From the NCBI GenBank assembly GCA_035535015.1, contig DATLQU010000059.1:36909-100908 (forward strand): DNA of 64,000 bases. Reading direction: 5' to 3'. The notes below the pieces were generated by a model that ran no database searches, was not told where the DNA came from, and was given only the letters and a program-made list of their open reading frames with translations. The DNA comes from Palsa-661 sp035535015. Lineage in GTDB: Bacteria > Actinomycetota > Acidimicrobiia > Acidimicrobiales > UBA8190. Made by a program: the position numbers and the translations under genes. Numbering within the stretch: position 1 is the stretch's first letter; each line of letters begins with the position of its first letter. Positions 7,686 through 16,249 of this stretch are shown here, piece after piece.

Positions 7686-8952
7686 CGGTCTGATTCTTGG
7701 TCAGCGCCGACGGGCCGCCTTCGGCCAGGTGGGCGAAGACCAGGAAGCCCTGGCTCGTCTGGCGGGCCGATGCCACCACCACCGACACCTGCTCGTGGCC
7801 CACGAGATGCGAGGCGTCGTTCACCACCACCATGTCGCCTTCGGGGAGATAGCCGACGGCCTGGCGGGGCTGACGTCCGGACTTGACCAGGTCGATGACC
7901 AACTTCTCTCCCGGGGGATGGTCGGGGGCGAGCTCGGACATGAGGCGGCGGAGATCGATGGAAGCCACGCCTTCGGACTCGGCCCGCTCGGCCAGATCGG
8001 CGGAACAGGTGGCCAGGCGGACGTGGAGTCGATGGGCCACGGCCAGGGCGCGCTCTCCGGGATCGTCGAGCTCGGGGACCTCGTCCTCGGTCATGCGGAC
8101 GTCGACACCACCGGCGCGCAGTGAGTCGATCGCCTCGAGGCCCCGGCGGGCCCGACGCGACGAGACCGGATCGGGACTCTCGGCCAAGGCGCGGACCTCG
8201 TCCACCACGAAACGGGGGACGACGACACCACCGGCCAGGAGTCCCGACCGGCCCAGAACGAAGAGGTGGCGATCGAGGACGGCCGAGGTGTCGATCAACA
8301 AGGCGTTGTGCGGCGGCGGGTCATCGGGTCGCTCGACCAGGTGGGAGAAGCCGGCCGCCCTGATGATCTCGCGGCCCTTCGTGACACCCAGCCGGGTGCC
8401 GGCGGCGCAGAGGACCCAGGCCAAAGCGGCCACCGCCGGATAGTCGGCGCTCGAGTGGACGAGGGCGACGAGAGGCAGGCCGGCCACCAGTCCGGCCAGA
8501 AGCCCGGTGGTGCCCACCACCGAGCCGGCGAAGACCTCGCTGGCGGGCATGGCCCGCAGTTCGTGGACGGCTCCGGCCACGCCCCGGTCGAGGAAGCGGC
8601 CGACGATGCCGCCGGCCAGGTAGGTGACCAGGGCACCGAGGGTGATGCCGATCAGAGGCGCCGTGGTGTTGCGGCCCATGTGATCGCCGATGGCCAGGCC
8701 CCCGATGACGCCGGCGATGACGAGGAAGAGCCGGAAGACCTCGACGAAGACGACGTCTCCCAGCCGTCGGGGAGCGACGTCACGGCCGGTGAGGCCGTCG
8801 AGGCTCACCAGCCGGTGGCGTTTCAGGAAGTTCTCGTGGGGGCCGTCGGGGGCGTCCGAGAGGGCGGCCGGGGTGCCATCGGCGGAGACAGAGGCGGCGG
8901 CGGCCGGCACGCTCTCGGGAGTCACGCCGAATTCATCGACCTTCTGGGCCAT
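7675..8952 (-). CDS. Membrane-anchored PIN/TRAM domain protein (YacL-like)
   Basis: A 425-residue protein. About four hydrophobic segments occur in the first half (VFVEVFRLFLVIAGVIGGLA, APLIGITLGALVTYL, and the GLLAGLVAGLPLVAL and YPAVAALAWVLCAAG regions). A PIN nuclease-type domain follows, with acidic residues in LLIDTSAVLD, VVDEVRAL and the LATCSADLAE block, and then a C-terminal TRAM-like RNA-binding region. The ATG at 8952 is preferred because upstream codons encode low-complexity sequence. YacL-type proteins are conserved in Actinobacteria and Firmicutes; a role in RNA handling at the membrane is inferred, not shown. Confidence 0.8.
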   Translation of the reverse strand: MAQKVDEFGVTPESVPAAAASVSADGTPAALSDAPDGPHENFLKRHRLVSLDGLTGRDVAPRRLGDVVFVEVFRLFLVIAGVIGGLAIGDHMGRNTTAPLIGITLGALVTYLAGGIVGRFLDRGVAGAVHELRAMPASEVFAGSVVGTTGLLAGLVAGLPLVALVHSSADYPAVAALAWVLCAAGTRLGVTKGREIIRAAGFSHLVERPDDPPPHNALLIDTSAVLDRHLFVLGRSGLLAGGVVVPRFVVDEVRALAESPDPVSSRRARRGLEAIDSLRAGGVDVRMTEDEVPELDDPGERALAVAHRLHVRLATCSADLAERAESEGVASIDLRRLMSELAPDHPPGEKLVIDLVKSGRQPRQAVGYLPEGDMVVVNDASHLVGHEQVSVVVASARQTSQGFLVFAHLAEGGPSALTKNQTVTV

Positions 8953-9171
8953 CCACTGAAGGTCCGAGCGGCAAATGCCGACACCTTTCTGGCAATTCCC
9001 AGGCAGGCCCCTTGTCAACACCTGCCTCAACCACAACACTTGGAGACCTTCGAGAGCTGCCTGAGGTGGCCCACCCCGACCCGACCTCCCCGGGGCGACT
9101 CTCGGCACGCTCTCCCATAGACCCTGGTCGGGCCGCTGATAGCCGACCCAGACACGAGCTGATCGAGAACG

Positions 9172-11397
9172 ATGACCCGACGCAGGCGAACCACAGCTCC
9201 CGCCCTAGAGCTGCGCGGCCTGGAGCTTCTGACGGCGACGGAGAACGGGGACCTGGTGCTCCCGGGACTGACGCTGATCGCCTCCCCGGACCTCGTGACC
9301 GTGAGCGGACCGTCGGATCAGCTTCTGCGCTCGTGGACCTGGTCCGAGATCACCGGGCTGGACGCCGACAGGTGGGCATGGGGGTCGGGGGGCCACCCCC
9401 TGCAGGTGCTCGAGCTGACGGCCGGCGGCCGGAGCCACCGGTTCCTGGTGGGCGCACCCGATCTCTCGGCCTTCCTCGATGCCGCCGCCGGGTGGTCGCT
9501 CAACACCGCTCCCCCCGGCACCGCCGAATCGGCGCCGCCCTCGCGTCTGCGCCGGTCCCGTCGGGCCCCGCGCTCGGCCCGGGCCAGTCTGGCCCAGGCC
9601 AGCCTGACGCTCGGACGCGGCTTCGGATGGCTCGGCCGGGGACGGCCACGTCACGGGCGGACCTGGCGGGTGCGACCGGCCGGTGCCTGCATCGGCGCCG
9701 TCGCCCTGATCGGCGGCGGAGCGACGTGGGGCGCCATCGGCACAGGGGGGGCCCAGGCCGCCGATCCGAGGGGCACCACCGGCGGCGGTGTCTCCATCAT
9801 GTCCCGGATGGCCAAGGAGTTCGCTTCCCGGGCGACGGCGGCCGATCTGCCGGCGGCCACCACGCCGCCCGCTCCGGCGCCGCCGTCGCTGGCCGGGTCA
9901 GCGGCGCTGCAGTCACACGAGATCTTCGGCTTCGCCCCCTACTGGACGCTGCCCCAGGAATCGGGGTTCACCGTCTCGGACCTGACGACGATCGCCTACT
10001 TCAGCGTCGACGTGAACGGGGACGGCACCGTGCAGAACTCGGGTCCGGGTTGGACGGGCTACCAGAGCCAGGCTCTGTCCGACCTGATCACCCGGGCCCA
10101 TACGGCTGGATCTCGGGTGGTGCTGACGGCCAGCTGTTTCGGGCAGAGCGCGCTCGACCAGGTGACCTCGGACCCGAACGCGGCGACCCGTCTGGCCACG
10201 ACCCTGGTGCAACTGGTGTCGGCCAAGAACCTGGACGGGGTGAACCTCGATTTCGAAGGAGAGGGGGCGGCCGACCAGGCCGGTTTGACCGCTCTCGTCT
10301 CCCGGGTCTCGGGGGCGTTGCGGGCCGCCAACCCGCACTGGCAGGTGACCATGGACACCTACGCCTCGTCGGCCGGCGATCCGGGTGGCTTCTACGACAT
10401 CGCCGGACTGGCCCCGAGCGTCGACGCCTTCTTTGTGATGGCGTATGACATGAATGCCAAGACCCCGTCGCCGACAGCCCCGCTGACCGGGTCGGGCTTC
10501 ACCGATCTGCAGGCCCTCCAGGAGTACACGTCGGTCGTGCCGGCGTCGAAGGTGATCCTGGGCGTGCCGTACTACGGCTACGACTGGCCCACGTCGGGTC
10601 CCGGTCTCGGGTCACCGGCGACGGGCGGGCCCACGCCTCTGAGCTATTCCCAGATCACGAGCGGCGGGCATCCGGTGTATTGGGACAGCGCCACCCAGAC
10701 GGCGTGGACCTCGTATCAGGTGGGCAACCAGTGGCATCAGACCTGGTTCGACGACCCGACGTCACTCGCCCTGAAAGCACAGCTGGCGAACTTCTTCCAT
10801 GTCGCCGGTCTCGGGGTCTGGGCGCTCGGCATGGACGGGAACGATCCGAGCATGTTGGCCGCCCTGCTCGGAAGCGCACCAGTGGTCAAAGACTTCCAAC
10901 CGGGCCCCGGGGCGACCACCCCGACGACCTCGAGCACGACCACGACGACGACGACCGCCGCCGCCGGCTACAGCTATTCGGGCGTCTGGAACGGCGCCAC
11001 CGTCAGTCTCGCCCCGGTCGACCTCTCCACTCTCCCCGACCACGGCGCCAGCAAACCGGTCGGTCCGTTGACCGGCTTCACGACCAATGACCCGGCGGCC
11101 GGCTGCCTGGCCAGCGGTGAGCCCCTGAGTGTGAGCGAATTGCTGGCCGAGCCGAACGTCTTCGTGGTGGTGTCCCAGGCGCCGGCCGACTGTGTGAGCG
11201 AGGCCTGGACCTTCGTCCCCGACAGCGGCCTGGGGGCCAGCGGCCCCGGCGGTGGGGCTTCGGGCGGTGGGGCTTCGGGCGGTGGGGGTTCGGGCGGTGG
11301 GGGTTCGGGCAGTGGGAGTTCGGGCACTACGACGACCACCAGTTCGACGACCAGCCCCTCGACGACCACGACGACGAGCACGGTTCCGCCGGGCTGA
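9172..11397 (+). CDS. Membrane-anchored GH18-family glycoside hydrolase with N-terminal PH-like domain
   Basis: 741 residues. Residues 1-110 form a cytoplasmic, PH-like beta-rich segment. A basic stretch (125-168) precedes one transmembrane helix at about 169-190. A GH18 barrel covers about 248-575. The catalytic motif is DGVNLDFE (355-362), with Asn at the middle acidic position and Glu-362 as proton donor, the variant seen in peptidoglycan-acting SleL/YaaH enzymes. The tail is Thr-rich, then (GGGAS/GGGGS)n, then Thr-rich again. The substrate is probably cell-wall glycan rather than chitin. It is followed by a CHAP-domain gene, suggesting shared wall remodelling. Confidence 0.75.
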   Translation: MTRRRRTTAPALELRGLELLTATENGDLVLPGLTLIASPDLVTVSGPSDQLLRSWTWSEITGLDADRWAWGSGGHPLQVLELTAGGRSHRFLVGAPDLSAFLDAAAGWSLNTAPPGTAESAPPSRLRRSRRAPRSARASLAQASLTLGRGFGWLGRGRPRHGRTWRVRPAGACIGAVALIGGGATWGAIGTGGAQAADPRGTTGGGVSIMSRMAKEFASRATAADLPAATTPPAPAPPSLAGSAALQSHEIFGFAPYWTLPQESGFTVSDLTTIAYFSVDVNGDGTVQNSGPGWTGYQSQALSDLITRAHTAGSRVVLTASCFGQSALDQVTSDPNAATRLATTLVQLVSAKNLDGVNLDFEGEGAADQAGLTALVSRVSGALRAANPHWQVTMDTYASSAGDPGGFYDIAGLAPSVDAFFVMAYDMNAKTPSPTAPLTGSGFTDLQALQEYTSVVPASKVILGVPYYGYDWPTSGPGLGSPATGGPTPLSYSQITSGGHPVYWDSATQTAWTSYQVGNQWHQTWFDDPTSLALKAQLANFFHVAGLGVWALGMDGNDPSMLAALLGSAPVVKDFQPGPGATTPTTSSTTTTTTTAAAGYSYSGVWNGATVSLAPVDLSTLPDHGASKPVGPLTGFTTNDPAAGCLASGEPLSVSELLAEPNVFVVVSQAPADCVSEAWTFVPDSGLGASGPGGGASGGGASGGGGSGGGGSGSGSSGTTTTTSSTTSPSTTTTTSTVPPG
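11248..11322 (+). repeat. 15-bp coding repeat, Gly/Ser linker in the GH18 protein
   Basis: Five units of the form GGCGGTGGGGCTTCG lie in frame in the C-terminal linker of the GH18 protein and encode GGGAS, GGGGS and a diverged last copy. The linker sits between two Thr-rich stretches that look like a flexible wall-spanning or glycosylated region. Confidence 0.9.
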
Positions 11398-11540
11398 TCC
11401 CCGAGGTTTCTACCGCTTTTCGTAGTTAGCTTGCTTCTTTCGGTGGTACTTTGCCGACAGATGAGGGTGAGCTCCTGAGATCGCAGCAAATTGGCTGCGT
11501 GCCGGGCCTTCTGTTCCGGCCGGCGGTGGTCGATGATTCG

Positions 11541-12986
11541 ATGGTGCAAGTACCCGTGTCCCGCGATGGGCACGACTCCCGGAGCGCCGGCCGTCCGTGG
11601 TGGATGGTCCGGGCCGGCCTCGCCACTCTCCTTCTGACGGTGAGCTCGCTGGTGGCCGTGACCGGGATCGACGGGGTCGGGCGCTCGACGGCCTCGGCCG
11701 CGCCCGTCGCCCACAGCTACGCCGGATCGGGGGTGATGGGTTTCGGTGACGCCCCCCAGGAGACCACGCCGAGCGGGACGCTCGGATCGGTGATGACCGC
11801 CATGGCCGCCACCCCGGACGGAAGGGGCTTCTGGCTGGCCGGGGCCGACGGCGGGGTCTTCGCATCCGGGGACGCGCCGTTCGAGGGTTCGCTCGGGGGG
11901 CTGCGACTGACCGGTCCCATCGTGGCCATCGCCGGCACCCCCGACGGCAACGGCTACTGGCTGGCCGGGCTCGACGGCGGAGTCTTCGCATTCGGCGACG
12001 CCGGCTACTACGGGTCGCTGGGTGGCATCCGGCTGGCCCAACCCATCGTGGGGATGGCCTCCACAGCCGACGGCCGGGGCTACTGGTTGGTGGCCGCCGA
12101 CGGCGGGGTCTTCACCTTCGGCGACGCCGGCTTCTTCGGCTCGACGGGAGGCATGCCTCTGGCGGCCGTCGTCACCGGCATGGCGGCGACAGCCGACGGC
12201 CAGGGCTACTGGTTGGTGGCCGCCGACGGCGGGATCTTCACCTTCGGCGACGCCAACTTCCTCGGCTCCACGGGCGGGAAGCCCATTCCCGACTCCATCG
12301 TGGGCATGGCCACGACGCCCGGGGGCAAGGGCTACTGGTTGGTCGGGTGGGACGGAAGCATCTACACCTTCGGCAACGCCCCGCCGCTCGGTTCCACCGC
12401 CTCGACCAAGCCCCTCTCCCCGGTGAGCGCCATGGCCGCCACCCCCGACGGCAACGGCTACTGGCTCCTCGAGCCCGACGACTGGAACTACTTCTTCACG
12501 GGCGCCTCGCCCTACGCCTTGTCCACGTCCGCCTCCATCACCTCCATCGCCGCCAGCCAGGTGGAGGGCGACCCCGACCTCGGACAGGGGGCCTACTGCA
12601 ATCCCTACGGTCCCTGTGAGGCCTGGTGCGCACTCTTCGCCACCTGGGTGTGGCGGCAGTCCGGAGTCCCGATCCCCGCCTACCCGTTCACCGGGAGCAT
12701 GTACTCGTGGGTGGCGGGCCATGGGCGGCTTCTGGCGCCATGGGCCCTGGCGGCACCGGGAGACGCCGTGCTCTACGGCACCGGGCCCCAGAGCACGGCC
12801 TCCTCGGTCCATACCGGGATCGTGGCCCAAGTGTGGCCTGACGGGGCCATCGTCACCATCGAGGGCGACGCCGGACCGGCGCCGTCGGGCCAGCTGTCGG
12901 TGATCATCAACGGGCCCTTCCTTCCCGCTGATTCCAACCGGGAGAACGGCTTCCCCATCTACGCCTTCGGCCAGCCCACCGCTTAG
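11541..12986 (+). CDS. Secreted CHAP-domain protein with propeller-like GYW repeats
   Basis: 481 residues from ATG 11541. An upstream TTG at 11451 would give 511 residues but has no ribosome site. A signal or anchor helix lies at about residues 24-40 (AGLATLLLTVSSLVAVTG). Six to seven repeats of about 46 residues follow, each with DG-x-GYWL-x-x-x-DGGVF-x-FGDA, probably a beta-propeller for ligand or wall binding. The C-terminal CHAP fold has Cys-363 in EAWCALFATW and His-424 in SVHTGIV. CHAP enzymes are amidases or endopeptidases of peptidoglycan. It may cooperate with the GH18 protein just upstream. Confidence 0.78.
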   Translation: MVQVPVSRDGHDSRSAGRPWWMVRAGLATLLLTVSSLVAVTGIDGVGRSTASAAPVAHSYAGSGVMGFGDAPQETTPSGTLGSVMTAMAATPDGRGFWLAGADGGVFASGDAPFEGSLGGLRLTGPIVAIAGTPDGNGYWLAGLDGGVFAFGDAGYYGSLGGIRLAQPIVGMASTADGRGYWLVAADGGVFTFGDAGFFGSTGGMPLAAVVTGMAATADGQGYWLVAADGGIFTFGDANFLGSTGGKPIPDSIVGMATTPGGKGYWLVGWDGSIYTFGNAPPLGSTASTKPLSPVSAMAATPDGNGYWLLEPDDWNYFFTGASPYALSTSASITSIAASQVEGDPDLGQGAYCNPYGPCEAWCALFATWVWRQSGVPIPAYPFTGSMYSWVAGHGRLLAPWALAAPGDAVLYGTGPQSTASSVHTGIVAQVWPDGAIVTIEGDAGPAPSGQLSVIINGPFLPADSNRENGFPIYAFGQPTA

Positions 12987-13103
12987 GCAGCGCATCGTCT
13001 CTCCCGATGGACCGGACCCGCCGGGCCAGCCGGGGGCGGGCGGAGTCGCCGCCGGACGGGGACCGGTGGGAGGATGGAGGCAGCACGACCAGGGAGGCTG
13101 ACG

Positions 13104-14381
13104 GTGACGACCCAGCAGGCGCAGTCGGTGGACGACATCGACCTTTCCGACCTCGAATTCTGGGCCCTGCCATGGAGCAGCCGGGAGGCGGCCTTCAAGA
13201 CACTGCGCCAGAAGCGGCCCATCGCCTTCTTCGAGGAACCGGAACTGGACGAGTCCATGCCCTTCCCCCAGGGGCCGGGCTACTACGCCATCACCCGCTA
13301 CCACGACATCGTGGAGATGAGCCGGCACCCCGAGCTGTTCTGTTCGGGCCGGTCGGCCACGTCCATCTTCGACATGCCCGTGGAATTCCTCGAGTTCTTC
13401 GGGTCGATGATCAACATGGACGACCCCCGGCACGCCCGGCTGCGCCGGATCGTCTCGGCCGCCTTCAACCCCCGGATGGTCAAGAGCATCGAGGAGACCA
13501 TCCAGCAGGTGGCCGACTCGATCATCGAGACGGTGCGGGAGGGGGGCGAATGCGACTTTGTCACCGAGGTGGCCTCCCGGCTCCCCCTCAAGGTGATCTG
13601 CGACATGCTGGGGATTCCCGAGAGCGACTACGACACCGTCTTCCGCGCCTCCAATGTGATCCTCTCGGCCGGGGACACCGAGTACATCCCCGAGGGTGCT
13701 GACCCCGTCGTCACCTTGTTGAACGCCGGGGCGGAGCTGGCCGGGCTCATGGAGGGTCTGGCTGCCTTCCGGGCCGAGAACCCCACCGACGACCTCACCT
13801 CGGAGCTGCTCCACGCCAACGTCGACGGGGAGTCGCTCACCCACGCCGAGCTGGCCTCGTTCTTCATCCTGCTGCTGGTGGCCGGGAATGAGACCACCCG
13901 CAACGCCATCTCCCACGGCCTGTGGCTGCTCACCGAGCATCCGGACCAGCGGGCCACCTGGACCCAGGACGTCGACGGGGTGACGGCCACGGCCGTGGAC
14001 GAGATCGTCCGGATCGCCACTCCGGTGATCTTCATGCGGCGGACGGTGACGGGACCGACCACTTTGTCCGACCACGAGTTCACCGAGGGCGACAAGGTCA
14101 TCCTCTTCTACAACTCGGCCAACCGGGACGAAGAGGTGTTCGCCAACCCCGACGTCTTCGACGTGACGCGGGCCCCCAACCCCCACATCGGGTTCGGCGC
14201 CCCCGGCCCCCACTTCTGCCTCGGGGCCCACCTGGCCCGGCGGGAGATGTCGGTGATGTTCCGGGAGCTCTTCCGGCATGTGCCCGACATCCGGGCCTCG
14301 GCCGAACCCGACCGGCTGCTCTCCAACTTCATCAACGGGATCAAGCACCTGCCCTGCACATTCACCGCCGGCGGCCGATGA
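13104..14381 (+). CDS. Cytochrome P450, CYP125/CYP124-like
   Basis: 425 residues. I took GTG at 13104 because AGGGAGG precedes it by 7 bases; an ATG at 13074 lies before that site. Seen: MINMDDPRHARLRR, I-helix VAGNETTRN, K-helix DEIVRIATPV, SANRDEEVF, and heme loop GFGAPGPHFCLG with the ligand Cys-372. The end has NGIKHLPC. These segments resemble the steroid 26-monooxygenase CYP125 and its relatives, which start sterol side-chain oxidation with ferredoxin partners. No ferredoxin gene is in the window. The stop overlaps the next gene (ATGA). A substrate other than sterol, such as a branched lipid, is possible. Confidence 0.83.
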   Translation: MTTQQAQSVDDIDLSDLEFWALPWSSREAAFKTLRQKRPIAFFEEPELDESMPFPQGPGYYAITRYHDIVEMSRHPELFCSGRSATSIFDMPVEFLEFFGSMINMDDPRHARLRRIVSAAFNPRMVKSIEETIQQVADSIIETVREGGECDFVTEVASRLPLKVICDMLGIPESDYDTVFRASNVILSAGDTEYIPEGADPVVTLLNAGAELAGLMEGLAAFRAENPTDDLTSELLHANVDGESLTHAELASFFILLLVAGNETTRNAISHGLWLLTEHPDQRATWTQDVDGVTATAVDEIVRIATPVIFMRRTVTGPTTLSDHEFTEGDKVILFYNSANRDEEVFANPDVFDVTRAPNPHIGFGAPGPHFCLGAHLARREMSVMFRELFRHVPDIRASAEPDRLLSNFINGIKHLPCTFTAGGR

Positions 14382-14896
14382 CCATGGCGGGCGGGCCCGT
14401 GAACGCCCCGATGGGTCACGGGGTCAAGCAGCGCGACATCATCAAAATGACGGAGGCCGAGGTCGACGCCTTTCTGCACGAGCGGCGGCCGATGTCGCTG
14501 TGCACGATCAACCACGACGGATCGATCCACGCCGTGGCCATGTGGTACGGCTTCCTGGAAGGGGCCATCGCCTTCGAGACGAAGGGCAAGTCGCAGAAGG
14601 TGCAGAACCTGCGGCGTGACCCGCGGCTGACGGTGCTGGTGGAGGACGGGGACTACTACGAGGAACTGCGGGGCGTGGAGCTGGTGGGCAGCGCCGAGAT
14701 CGTCGAGGATCCCGACCGGATGTGGCTGCTCGGCGTCGATCTGTTCGAGCGCTACTACGGGACCTACACCGACGAGCTGAAGCCCTTCGTGGAGACGATG
14801 CTGCACAAGCGGGTGGTGATCAAGCTGAAGGTGGACCGGGTGGTGACCTGGGACCACCGCAAACTCGGCCTGGGCTCCACCCGGCCCACCGGCTAA
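14378..14896 (+). CDS. PPOX-fold flavin/F420-type oxidoreductase
   Basis: 172 residues. Family segments include MSLCTINHDGSIHAVAMWY, KVQNLRRDPRLTVLVEDGD and the acidic turn YEELRGVELVGSAEIV. This split beta-barrel family binds FMN or coenzyme F420. The ATG overlaps the P450 stop by 4 bases, so the two are co-translated. A supporting redox role for the P450 pathway is possible but unproven. A second, broken gene of the same fold follows. Confidence 0.78.
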   Translation: MTMAGGPVNAPMGHGVKQRDIIKMTEAEVDAFLHERRPMSLCTINHDGSIHAVAMWYGFLEGAIAFETKGKSQKVQNLRRDPRLTVLVEDGDYYEELRGVELVGSAEIVEDPDRMWLLGVDLFERYYGTYTDELKPFVETMLHKRVVIKLKVDRVVTWDHRKLGLGSTRPTG

Positions 14897-14938
14897 CGGG
14901 CGATCGGTCGACTCCATGAAACCGTGACGGGGCACCGG

Positions 14939-15235
14939 ATGAGCGGCGACGAGGTCTGGGCCTTTCTCGGATCCACGCCGCCGCAGACGGACAAACTGGC
15001 CACGGTGAGGGCCGACGGGAGCCCGCATGTGGCACCGGTCTGGTTCGCCGTCGACGACCGGTGCATCGTCTTCAACCCCGGAGAGGACACGGTGAACGGC
15101 CGGGCGCCGGGCCGGGATCATCGGCGGGCGCTACATGGGTGAGGGGCCCGACGCCTACGGCGAAGGGCGACGGGGTTCCCGGCGAGCTTCTCGTCCGGCT
15201 CCGGCCGGGGCCGACCTGGCCGACGGAGGCCGGGC
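14939..15235 (+). pseudogene. Decayed PPOX-fold gene with internal deletion
   Basis: From ATG 14939 the frame reads DEVWAFLGSTPPQTDKLATV and DGSPHVAPVWFAVDD, a normal PPOX start. After DTVNGR at about 15105 the family's middle part is missing. The sequence resumes in another frame with AGIIGGRYMGEG at about 15112-15147, then shifts again to GVPGELLVRLRP. The arrangement fits one internal deletion of roughly 100-180 bases plus a second frameshift. It is a paralogue, not a copy, of the intact gene just before it. Confidence 0.7.
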
Positions 15236-15254
15236 TCCCGGCCCCGCCCGTCGC

Positions 15255-15268
15255 TGAAACACGTTTCA
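15255..15268. promoter_or_regulatory. KstR-type operator palindrome
   Basis: TGAAACACGTTTCA fits the mycobacterial KstR consensus TNNAACNNGTTNNA at every fixed position, with perfect TGAAAC/GTTTCA arms around a 2-base centre. It lies 114 bases before the SDR start at 15383, in the only gap between this operon and the upstream pseudogene. KstR is a TetR repressor released by cholesterol-derived CoA esters. Confidence 0.55.
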
Positions 15269-15382
15269 CTTCCGCTGCTACTGTCTCCCCCTGGCCTGGA
15301 CCGGAGAGCCGGCGGTCCGGCCCGGTGGGCCGAGGATCCGACCCGCAGGAGTGTGGGTCCGACCGGGAGAGAAGGAGCGACG

Positions 15383-16171
15383 ATGATTCTGGACCGCTTT
15401 CGGCTGACGGATCGCGTGGCCGTGGTGACGGGTGCGGGGCGCGGGATCGGCGCCGGCACGGCGGTGGCCCTGGCCGAGGCCGGGTGCGACGTGCTGATCT
15501 CGGCCCGGACCGAGGAGCAACTGCAGGAGGTGGCCGGGCGGATCGAGGGCGCGGGGCGGAAGGTGCACGTGATCCCGGCCGACCTGAACGATCTCGACGC
15601 CGTGGCGGCGCTCGCCCCCGCCGCCCAGGAGGCGTTCGGCCGGCTCGACATCGTGGTGAACAACGTGGGCGGGACGATGCCGAGGGGATTTCTGGAGACC
15701 TCGCCGCGCTTTCTCGAACAGGCCTTCCATTTCAACGTGGCCACCGCCCATGCGCTCAGCCGGGCCGCCGTTCCGCTGATGCTGGCCGGAGGGGGCGGGT
15801 CGGTGGTGAACATCTCCTCGGCCATGGGCCGGACCCAGGCCCGGGGATTCGTCGCCTACGGGACGGCCAAGGCCGCTCTGGCCCATTACACCCGGCTGGC
15901 CGCCACCGATCTGGCCCCGCGGATCCGGGTGAACGCCATCGCCGTCGGTTCCGTGGCCACGTCGGCTCTCGAGGTCGTTCTCACCGACGAGACCCTGCGG
16001 ACGACCATGGAGTCCGCCACCCCGCTCAAGCGGATCGGTGAGCCCGAGGACATCGCCGCCGCCATCGTCTACCTGTGCTCGCCGGCCGGGAGTTACGTGA
16101 CCGGGAAGATCCTGGAGGTCGATGGCGGCCTCGACCATCCGAATCTCGATATGGGAATGCCCGATCTGTGA
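15383..16171 (+). CDS. Short-chain dehydrogenase/reductase under a KstR-like operator
   Basis: 262 residues. ATG 15383 is preceded by AGAAGGAG. Classical SDR motifs: TGAGRGIGAG (about residues 16-25), VNNVGG in place of NNAG, the serine block NISSAMGR, and YGTAK as the catalytic Tyr and Lys. The C-terminus has GKILEVDGGLDHPN. It is probably an NAD(P)-dependent alcohol dehydrogenase or ketoreductase acting in lipid or steroid breakdown, judged from the operator upstream and the P450 nearby. The next gene, DapB-like, follows after 78 bases and is probably in the same transcript. Confidence 0.8.
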   Translation: MILDRFRLTDRVAVVTGAGRGIGAGTAVALAEAGCDVLISARTEEQLQEVAGRIEGAGRKVHVIPADLNDLDAVAALAPAAQEAFGRLDIVVNNVGGTMPRGFLETSPRFLEQAFHFNVATAHALSRAAVPLMLAGGGGSVVNISSAMGRTQARGFVAYGTAKAALAHYTRLAATDLAPRIRVNAIAVGSVATSALEVVLTDETLRTTMESATPLKRIGEPEDIAAAIVYLCSPAGSYVTGKILEVDGGLDHPNLDMGMPDL

Positions 16172-16249
16172 CGACTCGGTGAGTGGATGACAACGGGCGG
16201 GCGGCCGGTGGGGAGTTCGGAAGCGGCTCGAGCAAATGAGGAGGATCCG

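Noticed and set aside
11398..11540. Cyclic-di-AMP (ydaO) riboswitch before the CHAP gene
   Set aside because: Such riboswitches often precede wall hydrolases in actinobacteria, but the conserved core segments are not visible here.
10974..14348. Very long open frame on the minus strand (over 1100 codons)
   Set aside because: It is a shadow of the GH18, CHAP and P450 genes on the plus strand. It has no domain and low-complexity composition.
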